A DNA stretch of 64,000 nucleotides from the NCBI RefSeq assembly GCF_002127545.1, contig NZ_MUBK01000001.1:124001-188000 (forward strand). The letters run 5' to 3'. Within the stretch, counting starts at the first letter, position 1; each line of letters opens with the position of its first letter. The translations under genes and the position numbers were made by a program. The notes beneath the pieces were generated by a model. That model was given only the letters and a program-made list of their open reading frames with translations, did no database searches and was not told where the DNA came from. This DNA is from Xenorhabdus beddingii. GTDB taxonomy: Bacteria > Pseudomonadota > Gammaproteobacteria > Enterobacterales > Enterobacteriaceae. This document shows positions 32,487 through 45,298 of this stretch, piece by piece.

Positions 32487-33140
32487 GGCAGTCTCCTTTA
32501 TGGAGTCGAGATTTGCCTTCACCCGTCAATCACCCAAGACACTATTTTATCGTGCGTATCTTGCGCATTAAACAATGTCAGGGAACAGCATGCTCTAAAA
32601 TTATAGGAACGTTTAGAAGGAACTAAACAATATATTTACTGTGTGACGATATGATGCCAACCCGATATTGCCTGTTTGCCTATAGGCTGCGGGTAACATC
32701 GAAATGAATTCGTATCTGAAAGGAAAGAACAGGATGTGGATACATCAATGGCATAATGTGGCTGTTGGCCGTTCGTTATCAGCAAATAATGGTTCATAAC
32801 CCCATTCACCCCACATGGCTCACCCAACGGAAGCCGTTTCTCAATTGAGAAGCAGGACACACGCATATCTCCTGCAAACGCCCGTAACTTCAAGTGTAAA
32901 AATCACTCATGTTACGCGCGCAGTTTATACCTGTAATCCAATAAAATTGCAAAATGAAATTGATGTGGCCGGGTTCCGATAAATCCATCGTTTTCAGTCA
33001 CGAGAAGTAAAATGTCACACCATGAAAGACATTTAAAATTAAAAAAACTGGTATCCTTAACCATAGTGCCTTAACATAGCCATCTAGATGGTAAAACATC
33101 CGCCCTTAATCCAAGATTATATTTAAGGTAATCAAATATA
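32487..33140. other. Divergent speA-metK intergenic region
   Basis: About 650 bases without a supportable gene. A minus-strand 85-codon frame at 32636-32893 has no recognisable features. The metK-proximal 33000-33140 carries a candidate MetJ operator. Nothing else stands out. Confidence 0.5.
33078..33093 (+). promoter_or_regulatory. Candidate MetJ (met box) operator of metK
   Basis: AGCCATCT followed directly by AGATGGTA resembles two tandem 8-base met boxes (consensus AGACGTCT), about 50 bases upstream of metK. The first matches 6 of 8, the second only 4, so support is weak. CATCTAGATG at the junction is palindromic. Confidence 0.35.
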
Positions 33141-34295
33141 ATGACTACACATCTTTTTACTTCTGAATCTGTTTCAGAAGGACATCCAGACAAAATTGCC
33201 GATCAAATTTCCGATGCCGTCCTTGATGCGATCTTAGAACAAGATCCCAAGGCACGTGTCGCTTGCGAAACTTATGTTAAAACCGGCATGGTCATGGTTG
33301 GTGGCGAAATTACTACCAGCGCTTGGGTTGATATTGAAGAAATTACTCGCCGTACAGTACGTGAAATCGGTTATACCAGCTCAGATATGGGCTTTGATGC
33401 CAACTCCTGTGCCGTGATCAGTGCAATTGGTAAACAATCGCCTGATATCAATCAGGGGGTTGACCGAGCCGATCCGCTGGAACAAGGTGCCGGTGATCAG
33501 GGTTTGATGTTTGGTTATGCGACCAATGAAACTGATGTTCTCATGCCCGCACCGATCACTTATGCACACCGTTTGGTTGAGCGTCAGGCTGAAGTCCGTA
33601 AAAACGGCACCCTGCCGTGGCTACGCCCTGATGCCAAAAGTCAGGTCACATTCCAGTACGATAACGGCAAAATCGTCGGTATTGATGCGGTAGTGCTTTC
33701 TACCCAGCACGCCGAAGATATCGATCAAAAAGTGCTGCAAGAAGCCGTGATGGATGAAATTATCAAGCCTGTACTGCCGGCTGAATGGCTGACGTCAATG
33801 ACCAAATATTTCATCAATCCAACAGGTCGTTTCGTGATTGGTGGCCCAATGGGTGACTGTGGTCTGACTGGCCGCAAGATCATTGTAGATACCTACGGTG
33901 GTATGGCGCGTCATGGTGGTGGGGCATTCTCAGGTAAAGATCCCTCCAAAGTTGACCGCTCTGCTGCCTATGCCGCGCGTTATGTTGCTAAAAACATTGT
34001 TGCCGCCGGTCTGGCTGATCGCTGTGAAATTCAGGTGTCTTATGCCATCGGTGTTGCAGAGCCAACCTCCATCATGGTGGAAACATTTGGTACAGAGAAA
34101 GTCTCCACTGCAACGCTGACCCAATTAGTGCGTGAATTCTTTGACCTGCGTCCTTACGGTCTGATTAAGATGCTGGATCTTCTGCATCCAATTTATCGTG
34201 ACACGGCGGCATACGGTCATTTTGGTCGTGAACAATTCCCGTGGGAAGCGACGGATAAAGCAGAACTTCTCCGTTCAGCCGCAGGATTGAAATAA
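33141..34295 (+). CDS. metK: S-adenosylmethionine synthetase
   Basis: A 384-residue enzyme making S-adenosylmethionine from methionine and ATP. Diagnostic stretches: [20 protein letters not shown] at the N-terminus (ATP His), [12 protein letters not shown], the phosphate loop [16 protein letters not shown] and [20 protein letters not shown]. Length equals the enterobacterial enzyme. A strong terminator follows. Conserved neighbourhood with speA and sprT. Confidence 0.98.
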   Translation: MTTHLFTSESVSEGHPDKIADQISDAVLDAILEQDPKARVACETYVKTGMVMVGGEITTSAWVDIEEITRRTVREIGYTSSDMGFDANSCAVISAIGKQSPDINQGVDRADPLEQGAGDQGLMFGYATNETDVLMPAPITYAHRLVERQAEVRKNGTLPWLRPDAKSQVTFQYDNGKIVGIDAVVLSTQHAEDIDQKVLQEAVMDEIIKPVLPAEWLTSMTKYFINPTGRFVIGGPMGDCGLTGRKIIVDTYGGMARHGGGAFSGKDPSKVDRSAAYAARYVAKNIVAAGLADRCEIQVSYAIGVAEPTSIMVETFGTEKVSTATLTQLVREFFDLRPYGLIKMLDLLHPIYRDTAAYGHFGREQFPWEATDKAELLRSAAGLK

Positions 34296-34312
34296 CGCTT
34301 TGCTCATTGGTG

Positions 34313-34338
34313 AAACCCGCAAATATCATGCGGGTTTT
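34313..34338 (+). terminator. metK terminator
   Basis: AAACCCGC (34313-34320) pairs with GCGGGTTT, followed by a run of T. Confidence 0.85.
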
Positions 34339-34371
34339 TATAGATAGCTATCTACTTATCAAAACTTGAAA

Positions 34372-34394
34372 GCTGGATTAACACAATAAGTGCA
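34372..34394 (+). repeat. 23-bp exact repeat, copy 2
   Basis: Exact second copy of the sequence at 8280-8302, between the metK terminator and sprT. Confidence 0.6.
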
Positions 34395-34448
34395 ATCAAA
34401 TCGCTATTGAAGATCCATTCAATATTGAAAATAGACTATGTAGCCGTG

Positions 34449-34958
34449 ATGAAATCCGTTAGCGTACCCCTTTCCTTACAGCAAGCTGTTATGCGTACCC
34501 TGCGACACAAATTGGCACTGGCCAGTGATTTTCTACAACAAACGTTTCCTGAACCTGACGTAACCTATCGGCAGCGAGGCACAATTGCAGGCTGCGCCCG
34601 ACTGCAAGATTGGGAAATTCGCCTGAATCCGATTTTGTTGATCGAAAACCAGCAAGCCTTCATTGATGAAGTGATCCCCCATGAACTTGCTCACTTATTG
34701 GCTTATCATCAGTTTGGCAAGGTGGCGCCACACGGAAAAGAGTGGCGTTTCCTTATGGAAAGGGTGTTTAAAATACCCGCCAACCGAACACATCAATTTT
34801 CTGTGAATTCTGTCCGCAGTAAAATATTCATTTACTCTTGTCACTGCCAGCAACATGAATTGACAATAAGGCAACACAATAAAGTCCTTCGAGGAAAAAG
34901 TTGCTACGTTTGTCGGCAATGTGGGGAGAAATTAGCGCTGTTGGATAAATATAGCTAA
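34449..34958 (+). CDS. sprT: SprT-family zinc metalloprotease-like protein
   Basis: A homologue of about 169 residues of E. coli SprT. The zinc-protease motif HELAHLLAYH is followed by VAPHGKEWRFLME, and a C-terminal zinc-ribbon-like part has CHCQQHEL and CYVCRQCGEKL. The family is Spartan-like; the bacterial role is poorly known. The ATG at 34449 is chosen to match E. coli SprT; upstream TTG and GTG starts are possible and no start has a strong ribosome site. Next to metK, as in enterobacteria. Confidence 0.9.
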   Translation: MKSVSVPLSLQQAVMRTLRHKLALASDFLQQTFPEPDVTYRQRGTIAGCARLQDWEIRLNPILLIENQQAFIDEVIPHELAHLLAYHQFGKVAPHGKEWRFLMERVFKIPANRTHQFSVNSVRSKIFIYSCHCQQHELTIRQHNKVLRGKSCYVCRQCGEKLALLDKYS

Positions 34959-35033
34959 AAAGTGCCCCTGAATCCGAGCACCTTATTTAAAAAATTCTAA
35001 TCAATATCACCCTGTGGGGGCGACGTAATACCA

Positions 35034-35381
35034 TTATCTATTGATTATGTTAGTTGCTTTAATCTTTTCGGCTTCTTCAATGATCTGATCGGCAGTTTTA
35101 CCATGCAGGGATTGATAAAATTTCTGCTCTAACTTTTGCATATCCCCATATTTTATATTGCCATTTTCGTTATCCTTGAATAGCTCATCAAAATCGATAC
35201 TCTTACTCATGGCAGTATTCAATGAATCATCAAATTGTAATTTTTTATCTTCTGATAGCGTATCTCTGATTTTCTCAATGGATGTTTTTACCGCAATTTC
35301 GTTGGTGCCATCAATTTTGAGCTGATTATCACACCCAACCAATGCAACACTAAACAAACAAGTAATTAACAATTTTCTCAT
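35034..35381 (-). CDS. Small lipoprotein, unknown family
   Basis: A protein of about 115 residues. The N-terminus MRKLLITCLFSVALVGC is a lipoprotein signal with lipobox LVGC, so the mature protein is anchored by Cys17. The rest is charged and helical (DTLSEDKKLQFDDSLNTAMS, then KTADQIIEEAEKIKAT). The ATG at 35381 has AGCGGGG upstream; an in-frame TTG at 35387 is less likely. Function unknown. A single-gene unit between sprT and the binding-protein gene. Confidence 0.72.
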   Translation of the reverse strand: MRKLLITCLFSVALVGCDNQLKIDGTNEIAVKTSIEKIRDTLSEDKKLQFDDSLNTAMSKSIDFDELFKDNENGNIKYGDMQKLEQKFYQSLHGKTADQIIEEAEKIKATNIINR

Positions 35382-35631
35382 GCTCAACCCCGCTTATTAC
35401 CGATGGGGTAATAATAGCAGATAGAGAACCAGTAAGTTGTTTTAATAAAATTTTTATTATTAAATCAGGAATATTTATCATTTTTTTGTTGATTACCTTG
35501 CCATATTAGCGATAAGTCGATGTCAAAAAATAAGTCTCTGGATTCTGTTTTTATGTTATATCAGGGAGCCGTCTTTATTCATTCCTCATCAACAGATGGA
35601 AATGAAGATAAATTATGAAAAAGGAGAAAAG

Positions 35632-36765
35632 ATGCCTTCGATTCATTATGCCGTAAAATATTTTCTGTCCATATTATTAATATCATTACCGATATATGCT
35701 CAGGCAGAGGAAATTACCGTCAAAGATGTTGCCGGGCGCACCGTTACCGTCAATGCGCCCATTGAACGCGCTATGCTGGCGGATAGTCGGGTGCTTATAG
35801 CCCTAAATATTTTGCATCCCTCAGAACCCCTTAAAGGTATTGTCGCGTGGGATAACGCGCTGGAGAAAAAGGCACCTGATCTGGCCACCGCCTATGAAAA
35901 GAAGTTCCCTCAGTTAAGGAAAATACCGATCTTCCTTAATCCTTATACCAGTGATTTCAGTGTCGAAAAAGCCATGACTTATCATCCCGACTTGGTTATT
36001 TTCGATATTGGTTTGAAGCCCAAACTGGATAGCAGTAATACGATTAACTTATTGGAAAAAACCGGTATTCCGGTTATTTTCATCGACTTCCGCCAACGTC
36101 CTCTATCCAATACGGTTCCCAGCATGAAATTATTGGGGAAAGTCTTCAAACAAGAAGAAAATGCCAATAAGTTCATTCAGTTTTATGAAAACCGCCTGTC
36201 CATGATTAATAAGCGTATTGCCACCTTATCCGCTAAACAAATTCCTGACGTTTTTATTGAGCGTCATGCCGGTATGTTAGGTGAAGATTGTTGCAATACC
36301 TTTGGCACCAATAGTTTTGGCGAGTTTGTTGCTACTGCGGGTGGCAATAATATGGGTAGCACATGGTTTTCGGGTATGGGAGGAAAAATTAATGAGGAAC
36401 AATTACTGACGACCAATCCCGATTATTATCTGATGACAGCGGCAGATTGGGATACTGTCCATTCAAACAGCCAATCTGTTCCATTAGGTTATACCGGAGA
36501 ACCGGCAACAGCCGAGAAACGTTTCCAGAAATTGCTGTCCCGCCCAAAACTGAAAGTGCTGAAATCGTATCAAGAGAAACATGTCATGGCGGTTTATCAT
36601 CAATATTATGACACGCCATTCAATATTATTGCGCTAGAGGCGATTGCGAAATGGTTACATCCTAATCTCTTTAAGGATATTGATCCTCACGCAGATAATA
36701 TTTATGTTCATCAGACATTCACGGCACTTGATGGCGGCGGTGTTTTCTGGATAACAGCCAAATAA
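35632..36765 (+). CDS. Periplasmic metal-chelate binding protein (orphan)
   Basis: A substrate-binding protein of about 377 residues of the BtuF/FepB cluster (siderophore, haem or cobalamin uptake). Signal peptide MPSIHYAVKYFLSILLISLP to AQA. The mature N-terminus EITVKDVAGRTVTVNAPIER is the classic opening of this fold, and ATAGGNNMGS, EEQLLTTNPDYYLMT and VYHQYYDTPFNIIALE match the C-lobe. ATG at 35632 with AAAGGAG. No permease or ATPase gene is adjacent, so it must share a transporter encoded elsewhere. The ligand cannot be read from sequence. Confidence 0.85.
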   Translation: MPSIHYAVKYFLSILLISLPIYAQAEEITVKDVAGRTVTVNAPIERAMLADSRVLIALNILHPSEPLKGIVAWDNALEKKAPDLATAYEKKFPQLRKIPIFLNPYTSDFSVEKAMTYHPDLVIFDIGLKPKLDSSNTINLLEKTGIPVIFIDFRQRPLSNTVPSMKLLGKVFKQEENANKFIQFYENRLSMINKRIATLSAKQIPDVFIERHAGMLGEDCCNTFGTNSFGEFVATAGGNNMGSTWFSGMGGKINEEQLLTTNPDYYLMTAADWDTVHSNSQSVPLGYTGEPATAEKRFQKLLSRPKLKVLKSYQEKHVMAVYHQYYDTPFNIIALEAIAKWLHPNLFKDIDPHADNIYVHQTFTALDGGGVFWITAK

Positions 36766-36780
36766 TATCTTCTTCATTCA

Positions 36781-36808
36781 AAACCCACGGAATTTCTCTG
36801 TGGGTTTT
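36781..36808. terminator. Terminator after binding-protein gene
   Basis: AAACCCAC pairs with GTGGGTTT around a 12-base loop, then T-rich. It lies between convergent genes and may serve both. Confidence 0.8.
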
Positions 36809-36817
36809 TCTTAATAG

Positions 36818-37558
36818 CTATACCAAAGCGCGTATAGCCTGAGTTGCTGACATTACCGCTAATACCCCCAATATCACAAGGACAAGCCTGCGGAAATGCA
36901 GCGGGCTAATCCGGGTTCTCAAACGAGTGCCAATAATGAGAGACAGCAGTGATAACGCCGTTAATACGAGTATTATCCATAAGTATTCCGAAGAAAACAG
37001 TTGGAAGGCTTCTTGATGCAGCACCGCTAATTGACTGATTTTACCCAGCAAAAAACACAAATTTGCTGCCCGTGCAATTTCATGATGATTTTGACTCATT
37101 GCCAACAGGCACATGATCAATATCGGTGACATAGCATTGGTCGCCCCGCCAATAATGCCTGCCACCAAACCCAATGATGCCAGAACGATTGCATTCTCTG
37201 GCAAGCGCTGATGGCTGCGACGAAGACTACTGATGATATAAAAAGCAATAACCCCACTCATCAGTAACTGCAAATAAGCCGGATTAACCAAGAACAAAAG
37301 TTTGGCGCCGATAAAGCTACCTAACAATGAAAACAGGGCCAGTAAACTGTATTTACGCAAGAGAAAACCGATTTTTCCGCCAGAAGCCACACTCCAGACA
37401 TTGATCAGCAGTGTTGGCCATAATGCCAGGATCACCGCTTCTTTTAATGGCATAAACAAACTGAGCGAAGCGGTACTGGCAATAGGAAAACCAATACCGC
37501 TGATGCCGTGCAACAACGCAGCCATGATAAATAACAATGCTAATACCGTCGTATTCAA
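36818..37558 (-). CDS. TauE/SafE (TSUP) family membrane exporter
   Basis: A 246-residue polytopic membrane protein with about eight hydrophobic segments. GISGIGFPIASTASLSLFMP and GLVAGIIGGATNAMSPILIM are the two repeated G-rich family motifs. TSUP proteins move sulfite, sulfonates or related organic anions. The start is TTG at 37558 with AAGG upstream. It stands alone, convergent with the binding-protein gene. Substrate unknown. Confidence 0.82.
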   Translation of the reverse strand: MNTTVLALLFIMAALLHGISGIGFPIASTASLSLFMPLKEAVILALWPTLLINVWSVASGGKIGFLLRKYSLLALFSLLGSFIGAKLLFLVNPAYLQLLMSGVIAFYIISSLRRSHQRLPENAIVLASLGLVAGIIGGATNAMSPILIMCLLAMSQNHHEIARAANLCFLLGKISQLAVLHQEAFQLFSSEYLWIILVLTALSLLSLIIGTRLRTRISPLHFRRLVLVILGVLAVMSATQAIRALV

Positions 37559-37932
37559 GATAGTGACCTTTTAGAGAAATTTATTCTTCATTTTAAATAT
37601 TTTCATTCAATCCAAATGGCGTTTTTTTATTGGTCAACTCATTAAAAAAAGTGGTTAATTACAAGTACCTATTTAATTTAAAGGGATAATTAACATCTAA
37701 AACTGTAATTTGCATTTATTATCGCAATATATTTAGGATGTTTTATTAAACCGCTCCCTCTTCTTTGCTGACTTATTGTTTCAATAAGGAATTAATTTTT
37801 ATCTCTCTCATTTGTTAACACAGATATTTTATATTTCGTTTCAATTTTGTTAGAAAATCAAGAGGTAATCTAATAATAACGTGGAAATTTATGTCCTAGC
37901 ATACAAAAACCAACGTACCCGGAGAAAATAGA
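37559..37932. other. AT-rich gap before aldehyde dehydrogenase
   Basis: About 370 bases of very AT-rich sequence between divergent genes. It must hold promoters for both; I could not define boxes or operators and see no gene. Confidence 0.5.
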
Positions 37933-39417
37933 ATGAAAAAGCTACATGATATTGCGAAAGAATTGTTGCCGGCTAAATCTTATAAGATGTTGATTAATGG
38001 AGAGTGGGTCGACAGTGTTTCAAAAAATACGCTGCAAAGCTATAACCCCGCAACCGGTGAATGGTTAACAGAATATGCCGCAGGTAATGCCGAAGATGTC
38101 GGGCTTGCCGTCAACGCTGCCCAAAAAGCCCTGCCAACATGGGGTAAAACCTCTGCCGCAGAACGGCAATCTCTGTTACTGAAAATTGCGGATTTACTGG
38201 AAGCAGAAGCGGAGCGCTTTAGCGTTCTTGAAACATTAGATGCAGGTAAGACTCTGGCACTATGCCGCAATTTTGATATTCCTTTTTCCATTGATCATTT
38301 CCGCTATTTTGCCGGGGTTATCCGTGCCCACTCTGATACCAGCGATGTTATCGATAACGAGACGCTCAGTTTAGTGATCAGGGAACCAATTGGCGTAATC
38401 GGGCAGATTATTCCGTGGAATTTCCCGTTATTGATGGCGGCCTGGAAAATCGCCCCTGCCCTTGCGGCCGGAAATACGATTGTCATCAATCCTGCCAGCC
38501 TGACCCCAATCACTCTGCTTGAACTAGGGCGCATCATGAATCAAGTTTTGCCCCCGGGTGTTGTCAATATTGTCACGGGACGTGGCTCCATCGTCGGACA
38601 AGCGATCCTTGACCATCAAGGCATTAACAAGGTGGCTTTTACCGGCTCAACAGAAATCGGTTACAACGTCGCCGCCGCCGCAGCGAAAAGACTTATTCCT
38701 GCAACACTGGAATTAGGCGGTAAATCTGCCAATATCGTTTTCCCTGATGCCAATCTGAAAAAGGCCGTCAAATACGCGGCCAACGCCATTTTGCTCAATC
38801 AAGGACAAGCCTGTGAATCCGGTGCCCGCCTGTTCCTGCACAAAGAGATCCACGATGAGTTCCTGCAATCACTGAAAAGGGTATTTGAATCCGTCAACGT
38901 GGGTGATCCGATGCTGATTGAAACGGAGATGGGCAGCCAGGTCAGTGAAGAGCAGATGAATACCATTTTAGGTTATATCGATCTGGCAAAACAGGAAGGC
39001 GCAACCATTTTAACGGGCGGAAAACGCATGACAGGCGAAGGATACGATGATGGATTCTTCATCCAGCCGACGATCCTGACCCATGTCACCAATAACATGC
39101 GGGTTGCACAGGAAGAAATTTTCGGGCCAGTGCTGTGTGTCATTCCATTCAGCCATGAAGAAGACGTCGTCGAAATGGCCAATGATTCCGAATATGGCTT
39201 GGCGGGGGCTGTCTGGACCCAGGATATTAACCGCGCCCTTCGTGTCGCCAAGGCGGTAAAAACGGGCCGGATGTGGATTAATACCTACCACGAGCTACCT
39301 GCTCATGCGCCTTTCGGTGGCTATAAGAAATCCGGGCTTGGGCGTGAAACCCACAAGATGATGCTGGATGCTTACACTGAAGTGAAAAACATTTATATCA
39401 GTACCAAAGAAGAGTAA
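37933..39417 (+). CDS. NAD(P)-dependent aldehyde dehydrogenase
   Basis: A 494-residue ALDH-superfamily enzyme oxidising an aldehyde to its acid. Catalytic Cys294 (NQGQACESGARL) and Glu260 (TLELGGKS) are present, with PWNFP at 161-165 and FTGSTEIG. The cofactor-binding lysine usual in VLKPSEQTP is asparagine here (VINPASLTP, N186), which may alter cofactor handling. The C-terminal INTYHELPAHAPFGGYKKSG is standard. A CCGGAG ribosome site precedes the ATG. Monocistronic, with a strong terminator; the substrate is unknown. Confidence 0.92.
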   Translation: MKKLHDIAKELLPAKSYKMLINGEWVDSVSKNTLQSYNPATGEWLTEYAAGNAEDVGLAVNAAQKALPTWGKTSAAERQSLLLKIADLLEAEAERFSVLETLDAGKTLALCRNFDIPFSIDHFRYFAGVIRAHSDTSDVIDNETLSLVIREPIGVIGQIIPWNFPLLMAAWKIAPALAAGNTIVINPASLTPITLLELGRIMNQVLPPGVVNIVTGRGSIVGQAILDHQGINKVAFTGSTEIGYNVAAAAAKRLIPATLELGGKSANIVFPDANLKKAVKYAANAILLNQGQACESGARLFLHKEIHDEFLQSLKRVFESVNVGDPMLIETEMGSQVSEEQMNTILGYIDLAKQEGATILTGGKRMTGEGYDDGFFIQPTILTHVTNNMRVAQEEIFGPVLCVIPFSHEEDVVEMANDSEYGLAGAVWTQDINRALRVAKAVKTGRMWINTYHELPAHAPFGGYKKSGLGRETHKMMLDAYTEVKNIYISTKEE

Positions 39418-39421
39418 AAAC

Positions 39422-39449
39422 AATCGCCACCCTGACAGGTGGCGATTTT
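39422..39449. terminator. Bidirectional terminator
   Basis: AATCGCCACC (39422-39431) pairs perfectly with GGTGGCGATT (39438-39447), then TT. It lies between two convergent genes, and the A-run before it also suits the minus strand. Confidence 0.88.
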
Positions 39450-39468
39450 CATCATTTTTATCCCATCA

Positions 39469-40854
39469 TTACAGCCAGAAAAACCACGCAACCGCCGAAA
39501 TAATGGCAATACAGGCCAGATTCAGCACGATACCGACTCTGACCATTTCTACTTGTTTGATATAACCAGAACCATAGACAATCGCATTAGGAGGTGTTGC
39601 CACAGGCAGCATAAATGCACAGGATGCGCCGATACCAATGATCATGGTTAAGACCATGACGGGCATTCCCAATGCTTCTGCAACCGTGGCAAAAATAGGC
39701 ACCAATAATGCTGCACTCGCCGTGTTACTGGTGAACTCAGTCAGGAAGATAATAAACGCTGCAATCGCAATGATGATCACAAACCAAGGGCTGGTGCCAA
39801 ACGTCGCCGCCATGCCATTCGCCATCACTTCACTGGCACCGGAATTTTTCAGGACAGCACTCAATGTCAGCCCCCCACCGAACAGCATCAACACGCCCCA
39901 TTCCGTGTTGTTTTGAATCTGTGACCATGTTGATACGCCCGTAATACCAATCAGAATCGCAGCACTCACCGCAATAATCGTATCCAGATCTTTTACACCG
40001 CCAAGTGCATCACTGATCACTGAACTAAAAAGCCAGCACATTACGGTTAACAGGAAAATAATCATGGCAATCAATCGCTTACCATTCCATTCCAAATACT
40101 CAAGTTCCAGATCAAACTTGTGATTGAGATTGGGGCGCAGCATGATGTACATCACTCCCACCATGACAGGCAACAGGATGATCACCATCGGCACGCCATA
40201 TTTCATCCATGTGATGAAATCCATGCCCAATTGAGCCGCTGCGATGGCATTCGGAGGACTCCCCACCAACGTACCCAAACCCCCAATACTGGCACTATAT
40301 GCCACTCCCAGCAGTACGAATACAAAGGTATTACGCTCAGAGCGGACATCCAGATTAGCCAGAATACCGAGAACCAGTGGCAACATCATTGCGGCAGTCG
40401 CCGTATTGCTGATCCACATAGAAAGTAGTGCAGTAATACCAAATATCAGCAATACCGCCACAGACAAACGCCCACGGGCAATCACCAGAAGACGGTTAGC
40501 GATTAATCTGTCCAGACCTTGGATATGTAGCGCTGTCGCCAGTGCAAAGCCACCGAAAAACAAAAAGATAATCGGGTTCGCAAAAGATTTCAGCGCGTCA
40601 CCGGTATTCATTAACCCCATTCCAACCGCCAGAATGGGAATACACAGTGCAGTGATCGTAACGTGAATGGCTTCGGTCAACCATAACACACCAACAAATG
40701 CCATCAGTGCCAGACCCGCGTTGGCTTTTTCTCCATAAGGCAAAAACTTAAGCAGTACCACAAGCAAGATGATATCCAGCGCAAGAATAATTAAGCCTCT
40801 TTTATTTGAGGGTGTAGGCCCAATCGCTGGGGTTAAAGATTCAGAAGCGTCCAT
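39469..40854 (-). CDS. DASS-family sodium/anion symporter
   Basis: A membrane transporter of about 461 residues of the SLC13/DASS family (di- and tricarboxylates or sulfate). The paired Ser-Asn-Thr motifs, one per repeat, are present: WISNTATAAMMLP and FTSNTASAALLVP. GSPPNAIAAAQLG and VATPPNAIVYGSG are the matching substrate loops. The ATG at 40854 (MDASESL) has GGAG upstream; 40872 is less likely. It probably imports C4-dicarboxylates with sodium. No two-component regulator is adjacent. Confidence 0.88.
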   Translation of the reverse strand: MDASESLTPAIGPTPSNKRGLIILALDIILLVVLLKFLPYGEKANAGLALMAFVGVLWLTEAIHVTITALCIPILAVGMGLMNTGDALKSFANPIIFLFFGGFALATALHIQGLDRLIANRLLVIARGRLSVAVLLIFGITALLSMWISNTATAAMMLPLVLGILANLDVRSERNTFVFVLLGVAYSASIGGLGTLVGSPPNAIAAAQLGMDFITWMKYGVPMVIILLPVMVGVMYIMLRPNLNHKFDLELEYLEWNGKRLIAMIIFLLTVMCWLFSSVISDALGGVKDLDTIIAVSAAILIGITGVSTWSQIQNNTEWGVLMLFGGGLTLSAVLKNSGASEVMANGMAATFGTSPWFVIIIAIAAFIIFLTEFTSNTASAALLVPIFATVAEALGMPVMVLTMIIGIGASCAFMLPVATPPNAIVYGSGYIKQVEMVRVGIVLNLACIAIISAVAWFFWL

Positions 40855-40872
40855 GAAGACTCCATAAAACAA

Positions 40873-41206
40873 TGAAACATAAATCTGTAATGTAAAAAGA
40901 ATTATTGATGAATCATTGCCATAAATGTTAAAGAATTACATTACATGTGAAATAATAAGGAGTATCAACGAGGAAGAAAATACGAGTTATGTAATTTTGG
41001 GATCTACTACGCGGGATTTGATTAATTATTGAGTGGTCGCTCGGAATTTATACTTAAATTCTGTTGCCACATCACATTTTCAGATTGTAACCGTTTGAAT
41101 AATCACCATAGTAAATAAATTTAATGACATTAAAAATGGCGAAAGAGTTTAACCCCTTTCGCCAAAACATAAATATTATTTACTTTTTATCCGGATCAAC
41201 CGGCAA
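40873..41206. other. Gap between DASS gene and eno
   Basis: About 330 bases. It holds the promoter of the minus-strand transporter gene and, at 41138-41163, the terminator of eno. Nothing else was found. Confidence 0.5.
41138..41163 (-). terminator. eno terminator
   Basis: On the minus strand GGCGAAAG pairs with CTTTCGCC, followed by ATTTTTAA, about 45 bases after the eno stop. Confidence 0.8.
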
Positions 41207-42565
<1,359 letters not shown>

Positions 42566-42592
42566 TTAAAAATCAACCCATTGCCCCATATC

Positions 42593-44245
<1,653 letters not shown>

Positions 44246-44497
44246 TTAGGTTTAAAAGGATGATGAATATAACAGGACGGGAAAGCAGTATACCCTAACC
44301 TTAATTTCGCTACAAACCATCTAAACAGTTTAAAGTGCCACACCCTCAGTCATACGGCGAAACAATCGCCCTGCTTTCTCTTTAAATTCATCAAGTTATT
44401 AGGGTAAAATTTTTTCACCCGATTCAGGTTATTCAGCCATCGATGCGACATCCTTTTCGCTGTTTCTACGCTGTTTTTTGTTATCGTTGCCTTGCCG

Positions 44498-45283
44498 CTA
44501 CGGCTTTTTCACTTGTTGCCACAGGGCTTCCATCTCGTCCAGTGTAGCCGTTTCCAGTGACAAACCTTTGTCGAGGATCAGTTTTTCGACGTTGCGGAAA
44601 CGATTTTCAAATTTCTGGCAGGCTTTTTGGAGTGCCATCTCCGGTTTATGCCCTAAATGGCGGGATAAGTTAACCACCGAAAACAGCAAATCGCCCAATT
44701 CTTCTTCCACGCGGGTGTCATCGACGACCGCCTGTTGCGCTTCATCCATGACTTCATCAATTTCTTCATAGACTTTATCCAATACCGGCCCAAGGGTATC
44801 CCAATCAAAACCCACTGAAGCACAGCGTTTCTGGATTTTATCGGCTTTCATCAGTGCCGGCAGGCTGGCAGGAATATCATCCAACACAGAGTGTTGATCT
44901 TTTTCTGCCCTTTCTGCGGTTTTACGCTGTTCCCAGCTACCGATCGCTTCTTCACTGCTGATCCCCGCTTGTTGATTGAAGATATGCGGGTGGCGGCGCT
45001 CCAGTTTGTCACACACCGCCTCACAGATATCGTCAAAGTCAAATTGTTGCTGCTCCTCGGCCATCCGGGCGTAAAACACGATATGAAACAGCAAATCCCC
45101 CAACTCTTCTTTCAGGGCATTGGCATCATTGCGCTCAATCGCATCCAGCACTTCATAAGTTTCTTCCAGCGTGTAAGGCGCAATTGTGGCAGAAGTCTGT
45201 ACTTTGTCCCAGGGACAACCCTTTTGGGGATGGCGCAATTGCGCCATAATCCCCTTAAGTCGTTCAATAGAAATCGGTTTCAT
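44498..45283 (-). CDS. mazG: Nucleoside triphosphate pyrophosphohydrolase MazG
   Basis: A 261-residue NTP pyrophosphatase with two MazG repeats. Each carries the EExxE-type magnesium site: KEELGDLLFHIVFYARMAEE in the first, and EEIDEVMDEAQQA with EEELGDLLFSVVNLSRHLG in the second. It limits (p)ppGpp accumulation and cleans noncanonical nucleotides in E. coli. It follows relA by 15 bases, the conserved enterobacterial order. Confidence 0.96.
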   Translation of the reverse strand: MKPISIERLKGIMAQLRHPQKGCPWDKVQTSATIAPYTLEETYEVLDAIERNDANALKEELGDLLFHIVFYARMAEEQQQFDFDDICEAVCDKLERRHPHIFNQQAGISSEEAIGSWEQRKTAERAEKDQHSVLDDIPASLPALMKADKIQKRCASVGFDWDTLGPVLDKVYEEIDEVMDEAQQAVVDDTRVEEELGDLLFSVVNLSRHLGHKPEMALQKACQKFENRFRNVEKLILDKGLSLETATLDEMEALWQQVKKP

Positions 45284-45298
45284 GGTATCCCTCTTTAA

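Noticed and set aside
32636-32893. Minus-strand 85-codon ORF between speA and metK
   Set aside because: It does not resemble the small genes at this place in E. coli and shows no signal or domain; treated as intergenic.
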